From Hemibagrus wyckioides (taxonomy: Eukaryota; Chordata; Actinopteri; Siluriformes; Bagridae), in contig NC_080717.1 in assembly GCF_019097595.1 (NCBI RefSeq), positions 3,797,001 through 3,861,000 of the forward strand: a stretch of DNA of 64,000 bases. The letters run 5' to 3'. Shown piece by piece: positions 36,244 through 46,779 of the stretch. The first letter of the stretch is position 1, and each line of letters opens with the position of its first letter. A program made the position numbers and the translations under genes. The notes beneath the pieces were generated by a model that worked only from the letters and a program-made list of their open reading frames with translations, was not told the origin of the DNA and ran no database searches.

Positions 36244-37189
36244 TTGTTTACACACGGTTCTGTTACACTGCAAATACTGTGAAAATATTTTAGCAATTTC
36301 ATCAAGCCTATCCTGACTCTAGGAAAATGTATTTTGCTCATTTTGAGCTTGAACGTGTCTTATGTTGCTGATCGATAGACATTTATTTAATCTTGTTAAT
36401 CTTAGACAAAATTATCTAAAAAAATAAATAAATAAATATTACAGCATATTTTACCATATTAAAGATATTATTTTTGCAGTGTCGATGTAGTATTGCTTTT
36501 GTACACATGTTTTAAAGTAACACCTGGAGATTTCTCACCTCTATTTTTTTAACTGTCATGTTTTTAGCTTAAGCTAACAGTGAAGTGACAATTCAAGCAT
36601 TTTTATGAGCATACTGTGACTGTAGTGAGGTTTTGTTGTCTCATCTGTAGAACTGATTCTTGTTGAAGACGCAATAAATATAATGATTTCCTAGGTTAAA
36701 CAAAAATATTGTTCTGTTTCCAATGTGGTTTCGTTTGGGCTTAAACATATATCGCGGGCTACAAACCTGGCCTCTCTGCAGTACACTTCCCACAGCACAC
36801 ACACACACACACACACAAAGACTGTTCATGAAGACTTATCATTTATTAATGTATTTGCTCAGTTAATGCTCCATTCTTGACATCACCAAGCCTTTTACAA
36901 ACTCTGGTGATGTAACAATGCAGTTTGCTTACAATAGCAATATTAAGGACAGAACATCTCAACTACAAATGCAGTGTCAATCACATGAGTAACCTATTTG
37001 ACGAATAATTAAATTAATTAATGAATGTCAGATATTAATTTATGTAAGCATAATTTTTTTGAATGATATTTGTACACTTCTAAGAGGTTTGAACACAGCG
37101 TGGCTTCGATCCTTCTCAGACAACGCAAGCCAACACTTAATTGTAGGCTAGAAATTTCAGTTTAGTTAAATTACACAACTTCCTGTACC

Positions 37190-38830
37190 AACAGCAAGCA
37201 AACAACTTTCCTTTCAAAGGAACTCAATGCTGCATCATGGCTAACACAGTGGGAATGTTTTTTTGTGCAAGTCGTGTCTGAAGCTCTGTGTGAAATCATG
37301 TCGATTTATCAGCTTAGATAGGTCTTGTGATGAAGCGGAGCACACTAGCAAGAAAATAAAAGGCCATCTACATCACGTTTTTCAATCACATGGCCCATGC
37401 CATCAGTCATTTCATGGATGATTTGGTTGCCACAGAGAGACAACCCAGTATCTCCTAAGGGCCTGTTCTTCCATCACCACAGTAAAGAGCTAGGGCTATC
37501 AACCAGTAGCCACTGGCCCCGGCCTGGCCTGCTGAGGCTGGAAATAAAAGGCTGGGCAGGAGGCACTTCTCTAGCATCTGAGAAACGTACCTTAGTGCAT
37601 ATTCCAGTCTCAGATCAAGCCTCTGGCTTTACAGCTGGCAATTTTTGGTGCCCAAGAAAAATGGGGCTAAGTTTTTGACCTGCATGTTCCAAATTGTACG
37701 TTAAAACAATTTTGAGATGTTAACCCCCAAGGTCATTGCTTCACAGATCAGGTCAGGGGACTAGGGTGTGACGATATTCCTGAAAGATGCCAGTCTTCAC
37801 ATAGACATCCTGCCAGAGCACAGGAGACTCCCCAAGTTTGCTTTCAGGGCTGAAGCTTATCAGTGCTGGATTCTCCCTTTTGATCTACTCTTATTGCTCA
37901 CTCTCACAAAGTGCATGGAGTGTTAGGGCATCCATGTACTCCAGATGACTGGCTCATCTTGGCTGTAGAGGGATGTGGCAGCCAGGCATTGAGATTCCAT
38001 GCTTGCCCACATGATATCCTTAGGCTCAACACAGGGAAGTGTGTGTTTTCTTCCTCTCAGTAAACCATCTTCTTGGGGGTAGATTGGGATTCATCCACAA
38101 GGCAGACACTGTTTCCTGCTTGGGAGGATTCTTTCTTTTCTGCCTGTTCTTAGCACTTCCCATTGCTTGACACATGGTGTAAGTCCTATTTCATTTTTTG
38201 TCTGCCTTAGCAGCTGCAACAAAAGCAACCTGGTCTCCAGTCAGCTCCTTTTGCTGGTTAGGTCTACGAGGCACACTGTGTAGCTTCACATCTAGGAATT
38301 TACGCTCACTCCTCTAGGTGTATTACCTTGTTCAGCACTCTGGGTAGGGCATTTCCTTCCAGGATATTTGTGCTGTGGCAGGTTGGTCTTCTCTGCACAC
38401 CCATATCAGGTTCTGTAACCTGGACCTGGACCCCACTTTTGGTTCTAGGTCTTACAGGATTAATGGTGGTCTACTCCCGGCTTGCTCATGCCCTTTTGCA
38501 CAAACAAATTCCTAGGACAGACACCTCACAGCAAGTTGGGGCACTGGTCTTGACGTTTCCATAGTGTCAGCCATGAAGCAGCATTGAGTTCCCTCAAAAG
38601 GGAACTATAACAGGTTACATATGCAACCCAGTTCCCTAAGAAGGGAACGTGAAGTTGTGCCACTTGCCACACTCCAAGCGTCCACTGAAACTTCCTTCAG
38701 ACAAGTAGAAGCTGGAGTAATGGGATGTAGATGCCCTTTTGTGATCTTGCTGGCATGCTCTGCTTCATCACATGACCTACCTGAGCCATGGCCTACCATT
38801 TCACACAGAGCTTCAGACAATTATTTATTG
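37190..38830 (+). mobile_element. Internally deleted DIRS-like retrotransposon
   Basis: The ends are inverted copies: 37,270-37,385 (GAAGCTCTGTGTGAAATCAT...) and 38,690-38,825 (...CACACAGAGCTTCAGACA). Inside, 37,400-37,480 encodes a gag-like piece (NPVSPKGLF) and 37,840-38,100 encodes a broken reverse transcriptase (FRAEAYQCWILPFDLL, CMECXGIHVLQ). The sequence at 38,585-38,650 (GAGTTCCCTCAAAAGGGAAC, CAGTTCCCTAAGAAGGGAAC) is the hallmark right-end palindrome of fish DIRS elements. At 1.6 kb it is far shorter than intact members. Confidence 0.65.
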
Positions 38831-39780
38831 TTTATACTTAAATAGTGCCAGTATTGTATTTCATAATATTTATTTTATATTTTGAAATATTTACACCTCA
38901 TTTATTGGCTTTATAATAAAACATCAGTCTTCAGTCTCTTCAGTGCCTGATTTGTTTCAGATCACATGAAAAGGCTTTGACTTTATTGCAGAAAGACACT
39001 CAGATTTAATGTTAAAGGAAGTCTCCAGTGTCAGTGCATTGTAACATTCTGAGGTGAAGTTTCCTTTTTTATAGCAAATTGAAAGCTGAAATTGAAATCA
39101 TTTTTACATCATTTTTTAGTGACCTCTGTATTTTTACCTGGTGAAAACTTATCTTGTACTGTGTATTGTTAAGTGGTGACTGTCATATTTCTGACAAATA
39201 ATATGCTGTTTATTATGGATATTACGTGTAGGTACACTCACTGTCCACTTTATTAGGAACACCTACACATTAATGCAGTTATTTAATCAGCCAATCATGT
39301 TGCAGCAGCTCAGTGGAACAAATCATGCAAATACAGGTCAAGATTTACAGGTAATGTTCACATCTAACATTGTGTGAGCTAAAATTGTGTGATCTCTGAT
39401 TTGTCCAGTTTCAGTCAGTGGGTTCCATGATATGTGTGTGTGTGTGCGCGCAAATGTATGTAGGATTATATATAAAGTTCAATTATACAATATAGATTTT
39501 CTGTTTATTCTGCAGCATGATTTAATAACATCATAAGAAGAAAACAAAGAAGAAGAAGAAGAAGAAGCCGTACAGACAGAAATGAGAAAATCACCAACTG
39601 CTGTGTTTAATGTACATTAGTACAACATAGTACAATGTGACTAGTTTGTGCACTTGAATGAATCACCATGAGGGTCAGTTTTGTTAGTCACATTTTGAGG
39701 TAACATTTGTTCTTCATGTCCAAGCAGAATGGAATTAGTTTGTGGATGCTATTTGCCATTTTGTACACACAGGTTGATGT
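38831..39780. other. Intergenic stretch with a transposon end fragment
   Basis: At 39,236-39,350 CACTCACTGTCCACTTTATTAGGAACACC and TTAATCAGCCAATCA match the terminal region of a DNA transposon common in fish; only one end is seen. A (GAA)n tract lies at 39,540-39,567. No gene. Confidence 0.5.
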
Positions 39781-39839
39781 AACAGAGCAGTTATAATAAA
39801 CAGTCATGAGATGTGAGAGCTTCATTTTCCATTCCGTCA

Positions 39840-40069
39840 TAACAGATTTTTCATGACATCTCTGTGCAACATCAAAACTCATGTATGGAAAAATGTGGTG
39901 TAGATGTAGGTCAGAATACAGTATGCGTGCTTATCACGACATTCAGGGCGTGCTCGGGTCAGACCACTACAGACCGCCTGTAGTATAAGTATAAATTCAA
40001 ACCAAGCTTCAAGTACATTCATATTCTGTTCATAAATGAGAGCACTGTAGAATTTATAATAAATAAAAA
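39840..40069 (+). promoter_or_regulatory. Receptor promoter cassette (fifth + strand gene), partly decayed
   Basis: TGTGGT is kept at 39,894-39,899 and TATAAA at 39,990-39,995, with GGGCGTGCTCGGGTCAG in place of the GCTCAGTAC core. The upstream ACCACA motif and the proximal CCAAT box found in sibling promoters are missing. Confidence 0.6.
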
Positions 40070-41514
40070 ATGACTGCTTTCACGATTTTAATGTTGATCT
40101 TCAGCACCATGTGTAAGTAAATGAGCAAATTATTTCCATCTTGTTTAACATACTACTAAAAATCATCTCGTTTTAACCTTTGTTTAAGCTGCATAAGGAA
40201 CGAACATCAAGATTATGACATCTAAAATACTTTTAATTAATTCATTTTTCTTAGATAAAATCCAACCTGATAGACGCTGGGTTACAGCACAATCCCTCAC
40301 TGAGCCACCAGTTTATCAGTCTGATAAAGAGCTCACTGTGAATATCGGAGGCACGGCTACGTTGAGGTGTTGTGTTCCTGAAAAGGAATTTGGGATGCTG
40401 GCCCTGTTTAAGCAAATCGACAGAAAAAAACCTCACACTATCATCAAGTTCTTTAGGAGTTCTGAAGAAATGTTTTATAACGGGCTCCAAAAGTCTCGTT
40501 TCCAAATAGAACAATCTTCAGACTGCTTCAATATGACCATTTTAAACATCCTGCAGTCTGATGAAGCCATGTATTTCTGCGCACTATTGATGACACACAC
40601 TCCCGTGTTTGGAGATGGAACTTATTTGAAAATAAAAGGTAGGATTTCCACTATAGCTGCTGGTTAAATTATGAGATTTTTCTCATTAACGTTCAACCTG
40701 GAAGACAAAAACTAGTGAAGTAGTGAACTGTGCTTTCATCAAAAGCACTGAGATACAGATTTTAGGGAGTGAAACCTGATAAATGTTATAAGTGAGCATG
40801 TTACTATTTCATCAGAAACATCTAAACCAGCTCTGCATGGAAACAACACTAACATGAACACACAAGATAAAACAGGTAAAGTGTTGTATAATTCACCATT
40901 ACATAATTCTTCTTTCGCATAATTTGTATAGAAAATCATTTGTACTAATATAAATATAATGTGTTAATATTAGAACTATTAGAAATGATCAGATCTCTAC
41001 ATTGGACAGTGATCTCTCTGGGAACGGCTTTGGGTTTGTGCGCACTTCTGATTTTCTGCCTCACTTATTACATACTGAGGACAAGAAAACGTGTTAAAAG
41101 TAAGTGTGTTACCATAAAATAATATTAATGAATACTTTATAATTAATCATTAATAAATAATCAAATAACTGACTTTTTATGTTGGACACTTCTATAGAAG
41201 ATTCTCCAGGAATAAGACAGGTAGGTCCCTACTTATATTTAAGTCTTGCTCCATTAATATGCCTCTCAAATGTAATTTATATGTTCAGGTTGATGAGATT
41301 TACACAACAATCCCAAGCTTTTAACCAAAATTTGTTTTAACATTTTATCCTTTTGCATTATTATGTCTTTTAGGAACCTGAAGCTGAAACACTGAATTAT
41401 GCAGCTTTGCAGTTCTCCAAGAGGAAAGACAAAGCTGAAGAAAAAAGGAATCCTGGCTCATCAGATGGGTGTGTGTACTCTGATGTGAAGAAATCTGTAA
41501 GATGTAATAAATGA
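40070..41514 (+). CDS. Single-V NITR-like inhibitory receptor, + strand gene 5
   Basis: Exons: 40070-40112 leader, 40255-40638 V, 40816-40875 hinge, 40983-41099 transmembrane (40974 is an equally in-frame alternative start), 41198-41220 linker, 41374-41514 tail; 255 aa. The V domain (about 15-142) has LRCCV, SDCFN, MYFCAL and J-like FGDGTYLKI, but LALFKQ in place of the invariant tryptophan. The hinge exon is the shortest of the family (60 nt against 93-117), because an acceptor inside the ancestral exon is used and the middle, with its cysteine, is gone; NNT is kept. Membrane segment WTVISLGTALGLCALLIFC, then basic residues. Tail: canonical ITIM LNYAAL and near match CVYSDV. Confidence 0.82.
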
Positions 41515-43050
41515 TTGTTTACACACGGTTCTATTACACTGCAAATACTGTAAAACAATATTTCAGCAATTTCCTGAAATTCCATCCTGACTCTAGGAAA
41601 ATGTACTTCTGTATTTTGAAAATATATTTTGCTCATTTTGAACTTGAACTTGTTTTATGTTGCTGATAGATTGTATGCCAAAAGAAAATGGACGAAATGG
41701 AGACCTAGAAATAATCTCATGTGTGTTCAAACTTTATCTCATAAAAAGAAATATTATTCCTTCATTTTTTTTTTGTTCCTATTCCTAAATATTTCCTACA
41801 TTTAAGATTTTAATTTTTTTGCAGTGCAGATGTAGTAGTGCTTCTGTGCAGATGTTTAAAGTAACTCTTGAAGATTCCTTTTTTACTTAAACTAAAAGTG
41901 AAGTGATAATTCAAACATTTTTATTAATAAATTATGGCTACAGTGAGGTTTTTTCTGCTTATTTGTATGTGAATTTACGCTAAAATAATCTTCTGTTACA
42001 AATGTATTTTTTCTAATGGTTTTGTTTTAGCCTTAAACCTAAATCGTGGCCTACAAACATGGTCTCTCTGGACTACACTTCCAACAACACACACACTCGC
42101 ACTATTTAAATGGTGACTCTGTCTCTGACTGTAAACACTGACTGTTTATAAGGACTTTTCATTAATCCAGGTATTTGCTCCGTTGCTGACATCACCAAGT
42201 CTTTGTTCATTGTTCTGATTTCACAGTTTGACCATTTTCTATATTTCATGTATTTCTTCAAACCCATTTTTCCATAAAACAAAGGAAAGCAATTTGGAAG
42301 ATGAATCTTTCCAGAGCCGTGATTATTTATTGTGCAGGCTGAAGTCTTTAGTTGCTTTCTTACTATGACTTTAAAGGAGCGGTGGCACTGGTTATAATGC
42401 CTCACTTACTTTTATTGCTCAATATAGTGATCTATAAATCTTACAGTTCAGAAAGAAAGACAAAAATACAAATCAGAGAGAACAAAGGCTGTGATATAAA
42501 AATAAAAGAACACAGACTGTGAAGTAAAAGAGAGAGAAAATGTGCTGTTATGAAAAAGAGAGAGAACACGTGATATACAGGATAAAGAACACAGGCTTGA
42601 TATAAAAGAAAGAGAACATGGGCTAAGTTATAAAAGAGAAAGACATTAGACTTCATAATGCGTCAATGCAATTATACAGGAAAGGGGTCAAGTGGTAAAT
42701 CTGGAGTCCTGAGGGCCTCGCATTTCTGACTTTTACTTCCTGGTACATTACGCTGCTAGAGAGTCTGCTGTTGTGACTCAAATGCTGCAGTACCTCGTAA
42801 CGCTTGCTAGCAGGCAGAAGAGACTGTGGTAAGGATGGATCAACACTTTGATTGATCTGCATGCTCATGTGTTGCAAAGCTGAAGGTAAATTCCTTTTAA
42901 GGAGGTTAGCGGTGCACCAGTGATATTATAGATGGGTTTGTTTGTACGCTTTAATGTTTTAAATACCACAAATTATAGGTTTGACTACATCATTCTATAA
43001 AAGAATAGGTATAATGTGGTTTTGATGGAATTAAGAAAGACTTTCTTAAG
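41515..43050. other. Intergenic stretch after the fifth receptor
   Basis: 3' flank similar to that of the third and fourth genes up to about 42,200. An AGAGAGAAAA-rich low-complexity region lies at 42,450-42,650. The segment 42,700-42,840 is one of three copies of a sequence also seen at 20,310 and 47,300. No gene recognised. Confidence 0.45.
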
Positions 43051-43079
43051 TTCAGCACGTGAAGCACATGGTAGTGTAA

Positions 43080-43324
43080 AAATAAACCACATTTCCATTT
43101 TGTCACCTTTGACATTAAATCTCTGTTCAACACCAATACACAAAAATGGAAAAAATGTGGGTTGGTGCTGAGAGTCACATACTATTATGGAAGAACCAAC
43201 CACATGTGATATCCTGGGGCGCGTTCAGTACAGCCCACATGTAGTATAAATATAAATTTAAACCATGCATCAAGTGCATTCATATTCTGCTGATAAACTC
43301 TGGAGAATTTCTAAGTAATGGAAT
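43080..43324 (+). promoter_or_regulatory. Receptor promoter cassette (sixth + strand gene)
   Basis: ACCACA at 43,086-43,091, GGGGCGCGTTCAGTACAG and TATAAATA at 43,245-43,252. The second RUNX-type motif is altered (TGTGGG) and the CCAAT box reads CCAACC, so the cassette is partly diverged. Confidence 0.6.
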
Positions 43325-46300
43325 ATGGCTTTCTGGATTTTCATTTTGATCTTCTGCACCATGTGTAAGTAGAATGTGTCAGTCATTATGTTTGATTTAT
43401 TTCCATCTTGTCTGATGCTTATTTGAATGTAGACAGTATTAAAAAAAGTTATGAATAAAATACATTGAAAAAAAATACAATATATATTCCCTAAAAGTCT
43501 AAACAACTTCTGTGTAAGCTATATGTACAGTAAAATCAGTAGAATAAACATTTTGAAATCGTTTTTATAAGAATATCAGAATTTCATGCTTTTGTTTTGT
43601 TTCCTAATTAATTTCCTTGCTTTTCTGGATATAGATCAACCTGGTAGGCACTGGGTTACTGCACAATCCCTCACAGAGCCAGAAGTTTATAGCCCTGATA
43701 AAGAGCTCAGCGTGGATCGCTGTGGCTCAGCTATTCTACAATGTTGTATTTTTGATTACAGAAAAGGAGAAATTGTTTGGTTTAAGCAACAAAACAGAAA
43801 ACCACCTGTTTTTATAGCCGGGCCTTTTAACCCTGCTGGAGAAATGCTTTACAGTGAATTCCAAAATTCCCGCTTTCAGGTTGAAAAAAGTAAAGAAAAC
43901 TGCTTTATTTTGACCATTTCAAACACCACGCTGTCAGATGAAGCCACGTATTACTGCACACTCATGTTTTCAGCTAAGACTTATTTAAAAATTAAAGGTA
44001 GGATTTTGACCAAAATGAATTATGTGACTGGATAAATGTAATAATGTTGTGTTGTTTATTACTTTTCGGCATATGTATTAATGAAAGTCAAATTTAAAGT
44101 GATTTGTTGATATTAGTGATAGATATGTGATGTGTGAGATTGTTGCTATTGCAACAGGAACATCTACGCCTGCTCTGTGTGATCATTCATCAACATCTGA
44201 ACCAACACTGCATGGAAACAGCATTCACACCGACACACAAGACAAAACAGGTATGCTGGTTTATATATCATTATTTAATAATGACTAATAATTATGTTTC
44301 AATGAGTTTATATCTTCTTAACAGTATCAGAAATGATCAGATCTTTACAATGGACAGTGACCGGTTTGGGAACGGCTTTGGGTTTGTCCACAGTTCTGAT
44401 TTTCTGCCTCATTTATTTCATGCTGAGGAAAAGAAAATGTGAAAGCTGTAAATGTAAGTGCTCAGTATATTTCACCTAGGATTATTTAACTGCAGTTAAC
44501 TGTGAGAAAGATTAATAAGTGTGTTTTTGTATTAATAGTAAAGACTTCTACAGAAAACTCTACAGGAACTAGGCAGGTACATGTGCAGGTGAGTAAACAC
44601 TTAGGCTTTTATATAATGAGTGAAGTATGTAAACTGTATGGCTACTTTTCTATGTTGCTCTAGATATAATCTACAGTGTATCCAGAAAGTATTGACAGCG
44701 CTTCACTTTTTCGACATTTTTTCCTCAAAATTCTACAAACAATACCCCATAATGACAATGTGAAAGAAGTTTGTTTGAAATCTTTGCAAATTTATTTAAA
44801 AAAAAAAAAAAAAAAAAGAAATATACATAAGTTCACAGCCTTTTGCTCAATACTTTGTTGAAGCACCTTTGACACCAATTACAGCATCAAGCCTTTTTAG
44901 GTATGATGCTACTGGCACACCTATTTTTGGGCAGTTTCTCCCATTCTTCTTTGCAGGGCCTCTCAAGCTCCATCAGGTTGTATGAGGAGCGTTGGTACAC
45001 AGCCATTTTTAGATCTCTCCAGAGATATTCTATCTGGTTCAAGTCTGGGCTCTGGCTGGGCCACTCAAGGACATTCACAGAGTGGTCCTGTAGCCCTCCT
45101 TTGTTATCTTGGCTGTTTGCTTAGGTTTGTTGTCCTGTTGGAAGATGAACCATTCCCCCAGTCTGAGGTCCAGAGAGCTCTGGAGCAGGTTTTCATCAAG
45201 GAGGTCTCTGCACATTGCTGCATTCATCTTTTTCTCAATCTTGACTAGTCTACCAGTTCCTGCCACTGAAAAACATCTCCACCACCATGCTTCACTGTAG
45301 GGATGGTATTGGCCAGGTGATGCATGATGCTTGCAATTTAGGCCAAAGAGTTCAAGCTTTGTATCATCAGACCAGAGAATTGTGTTTCTTATGGTCTGAT
45401 AGTCCTTCATTTGCCTTTTGGCAAACTCCAGGTGAACTGTCACATGCTTTTTACTGAGGAGTGGCTTCCGTCTGGCCACTCTACCATACAGGCTTGATTG
45501 GTGGAGTCCTGCAAAGATGGTTGTTTTTCTGGAAGGGTCTCCTCTCTCCACAGAAAAATGCTGGCGCTCTTTTAGAGTGACCATCGGGTTCTTGGTCACC
45601 TCCCTGACTAAGGTCCTTCTTCCTCTATTGCCCAGTTTGGCCACGTGGCCCACTCAAGGAGGAGTCCTGGTGGTTCCAAACTTCTTCCTTGTACGGATGA
45701 TGGAGGCCACTGTGCTCATTGGGACATTCAATGCTGCAGAAAGTTTTCTGTACCCTTTTCCAGATCTGTGTGATACAATCCTGTCTCTGAGATCTAAAGA
45801 CAATTCCTTGTACTTCATGGCTTGGTGTGTGCTCTGACGTGCACTGTTAACTGTGGGACCTTATATAGACTCATGTGTGCCTTTCCAAATCATGTCCAAT
45901 CAACTGAATTTACCACAGGTGGACTCCAGTCAAGTTGTAGAAACATCTCAAGGATGATCAGTGGAAACAGGATGCACCTGAGCTCAATATTGAATGTCAT
46001 GTCAAAGGTTGTGAATACTTATGTACATGTGATTTTTTCATTTTTTATTTTTAATAAATTTGCAAAGATTTCAAACAAAATTATTTTATGTTGTCATTAT
46101 GGGGTATTGTTTGTAGAATTTTGAACAGAACAACGAATTGAATCAATTTTGTAATAAGGCTGTAACATAAAATGTGGAAAAAGTGAAGCGCTGTGAGTAC
46201 TTTCTGGATGCACTGTACACTGTCACTTATTTATACTGTTAAGGTTATTAAGTTACGTTGAACATTATTTTATTTATTTATTTTTTTTCCAGGATAATAA

Positions 46301-46415
46301 AGATGAAACACTGAACTATGCAGCTTTGAAATTCTCCAAGCAAAAACCCAAAGCTGAAAAAAGAAAAACGTTCTCATCTGTTGAGTTTGTGTACTCCGTT
46401 GTGAATTATCAATAA
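43325..46415 (+). CDS. Single-V NITR-like receptor with a Tc1 element in its last intron, + strand gene 6
   Basis: Exons: 43325-43364 leader, 43635-43997 V, 44158-44250 hinge, 44325-44453 transmembrane, 44539-44576 linker, 46293-46415 tail; 261 aa, phases close. The upstream ATG at 43,318 is out of frame. The V domain (about 14-134) has LQCCI, IVWFKQ, ENCFIL and TYYCTL, but the J-like end is only FSAKTYLKIKG, so F-G-x-G is gone. An extra cysteine stands in VDRCGSA where siblings read VNIGDSA. Membrane segment TVTGLGTALGLSTVLIFC. Tail: canonical ITIM LNYAAL and near match FVYSVV. The last intron is enlarged by a 1.54-kb Tc1 element. Polyadenylation signal at 46,700-46,705. Confidence 0.8.
44674..46215 (-). 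mobile_element. Tc1-like transposon inside an intron
   Basis: Inverted ends CAGTGTATCCAGAAAGTA (left) and TACTTTCTGGATGCACTG (right) are flanked by TA on both sides (44,672-44,673 and 46,216-46,217), the Tc1 target duplication. It is 1,542 bp and lies antisense to the host gene. The transposase runs from about 45,817 to 44,887 on the - strand: a paired-like DNA-binding start (MKYKELSLDLRDRIVSHRSG), then WSDDTKLELFG, FIFQQDNKPKQ and SPDLNQIEYLW, so the DDE acids are present. An early stop after RTRKKFGTTRTPP and a later frameshift near 45,077 break it. Confidence 0.9.
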
Positions 46416-46779
46416 CTAAGATATTATTAAACCAACATTTTTGTAATTCAAGCCCAAACTCTGTTATTTGTAGATTTTATTATTCAAACAATATGCTAAT
46501 AGATACAATATCTCTGTTTAATATTATAAGAAATATTTTTTTAAAAATTTCCCATATATTCAAGATATTTTTATTCAGTATCCATTTTTAAAGTAACTTC
46601 TAATGAGTTGTCCATAGTTTTATTTTGTTTATTTACAGTTTCCACTCTGTGGAGATTTTGTAGTGTCATTTGCGTAACTTTCATTTTTACTGAAGACACA
46701 ATAAATGTAAATAGTTGATTAAAAATGTAACAAAAACATTATCTTAAAAGTGCTTTTTTTCTGAATAATGAGCAATATT

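Larger units (their letters stand above)
34250..37330. repeat. Segmental duplication, receptor block B (partner at 22,556-25,330)
   Basis: Matches block A from the promoter through the gene and its 3' flank. Small indels distinguish the copies, for example a longer CA tract and the KSVKSV insertion in block A, and an extra segment at about 36,860-37,140 in block B. Confidence 0.9.
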
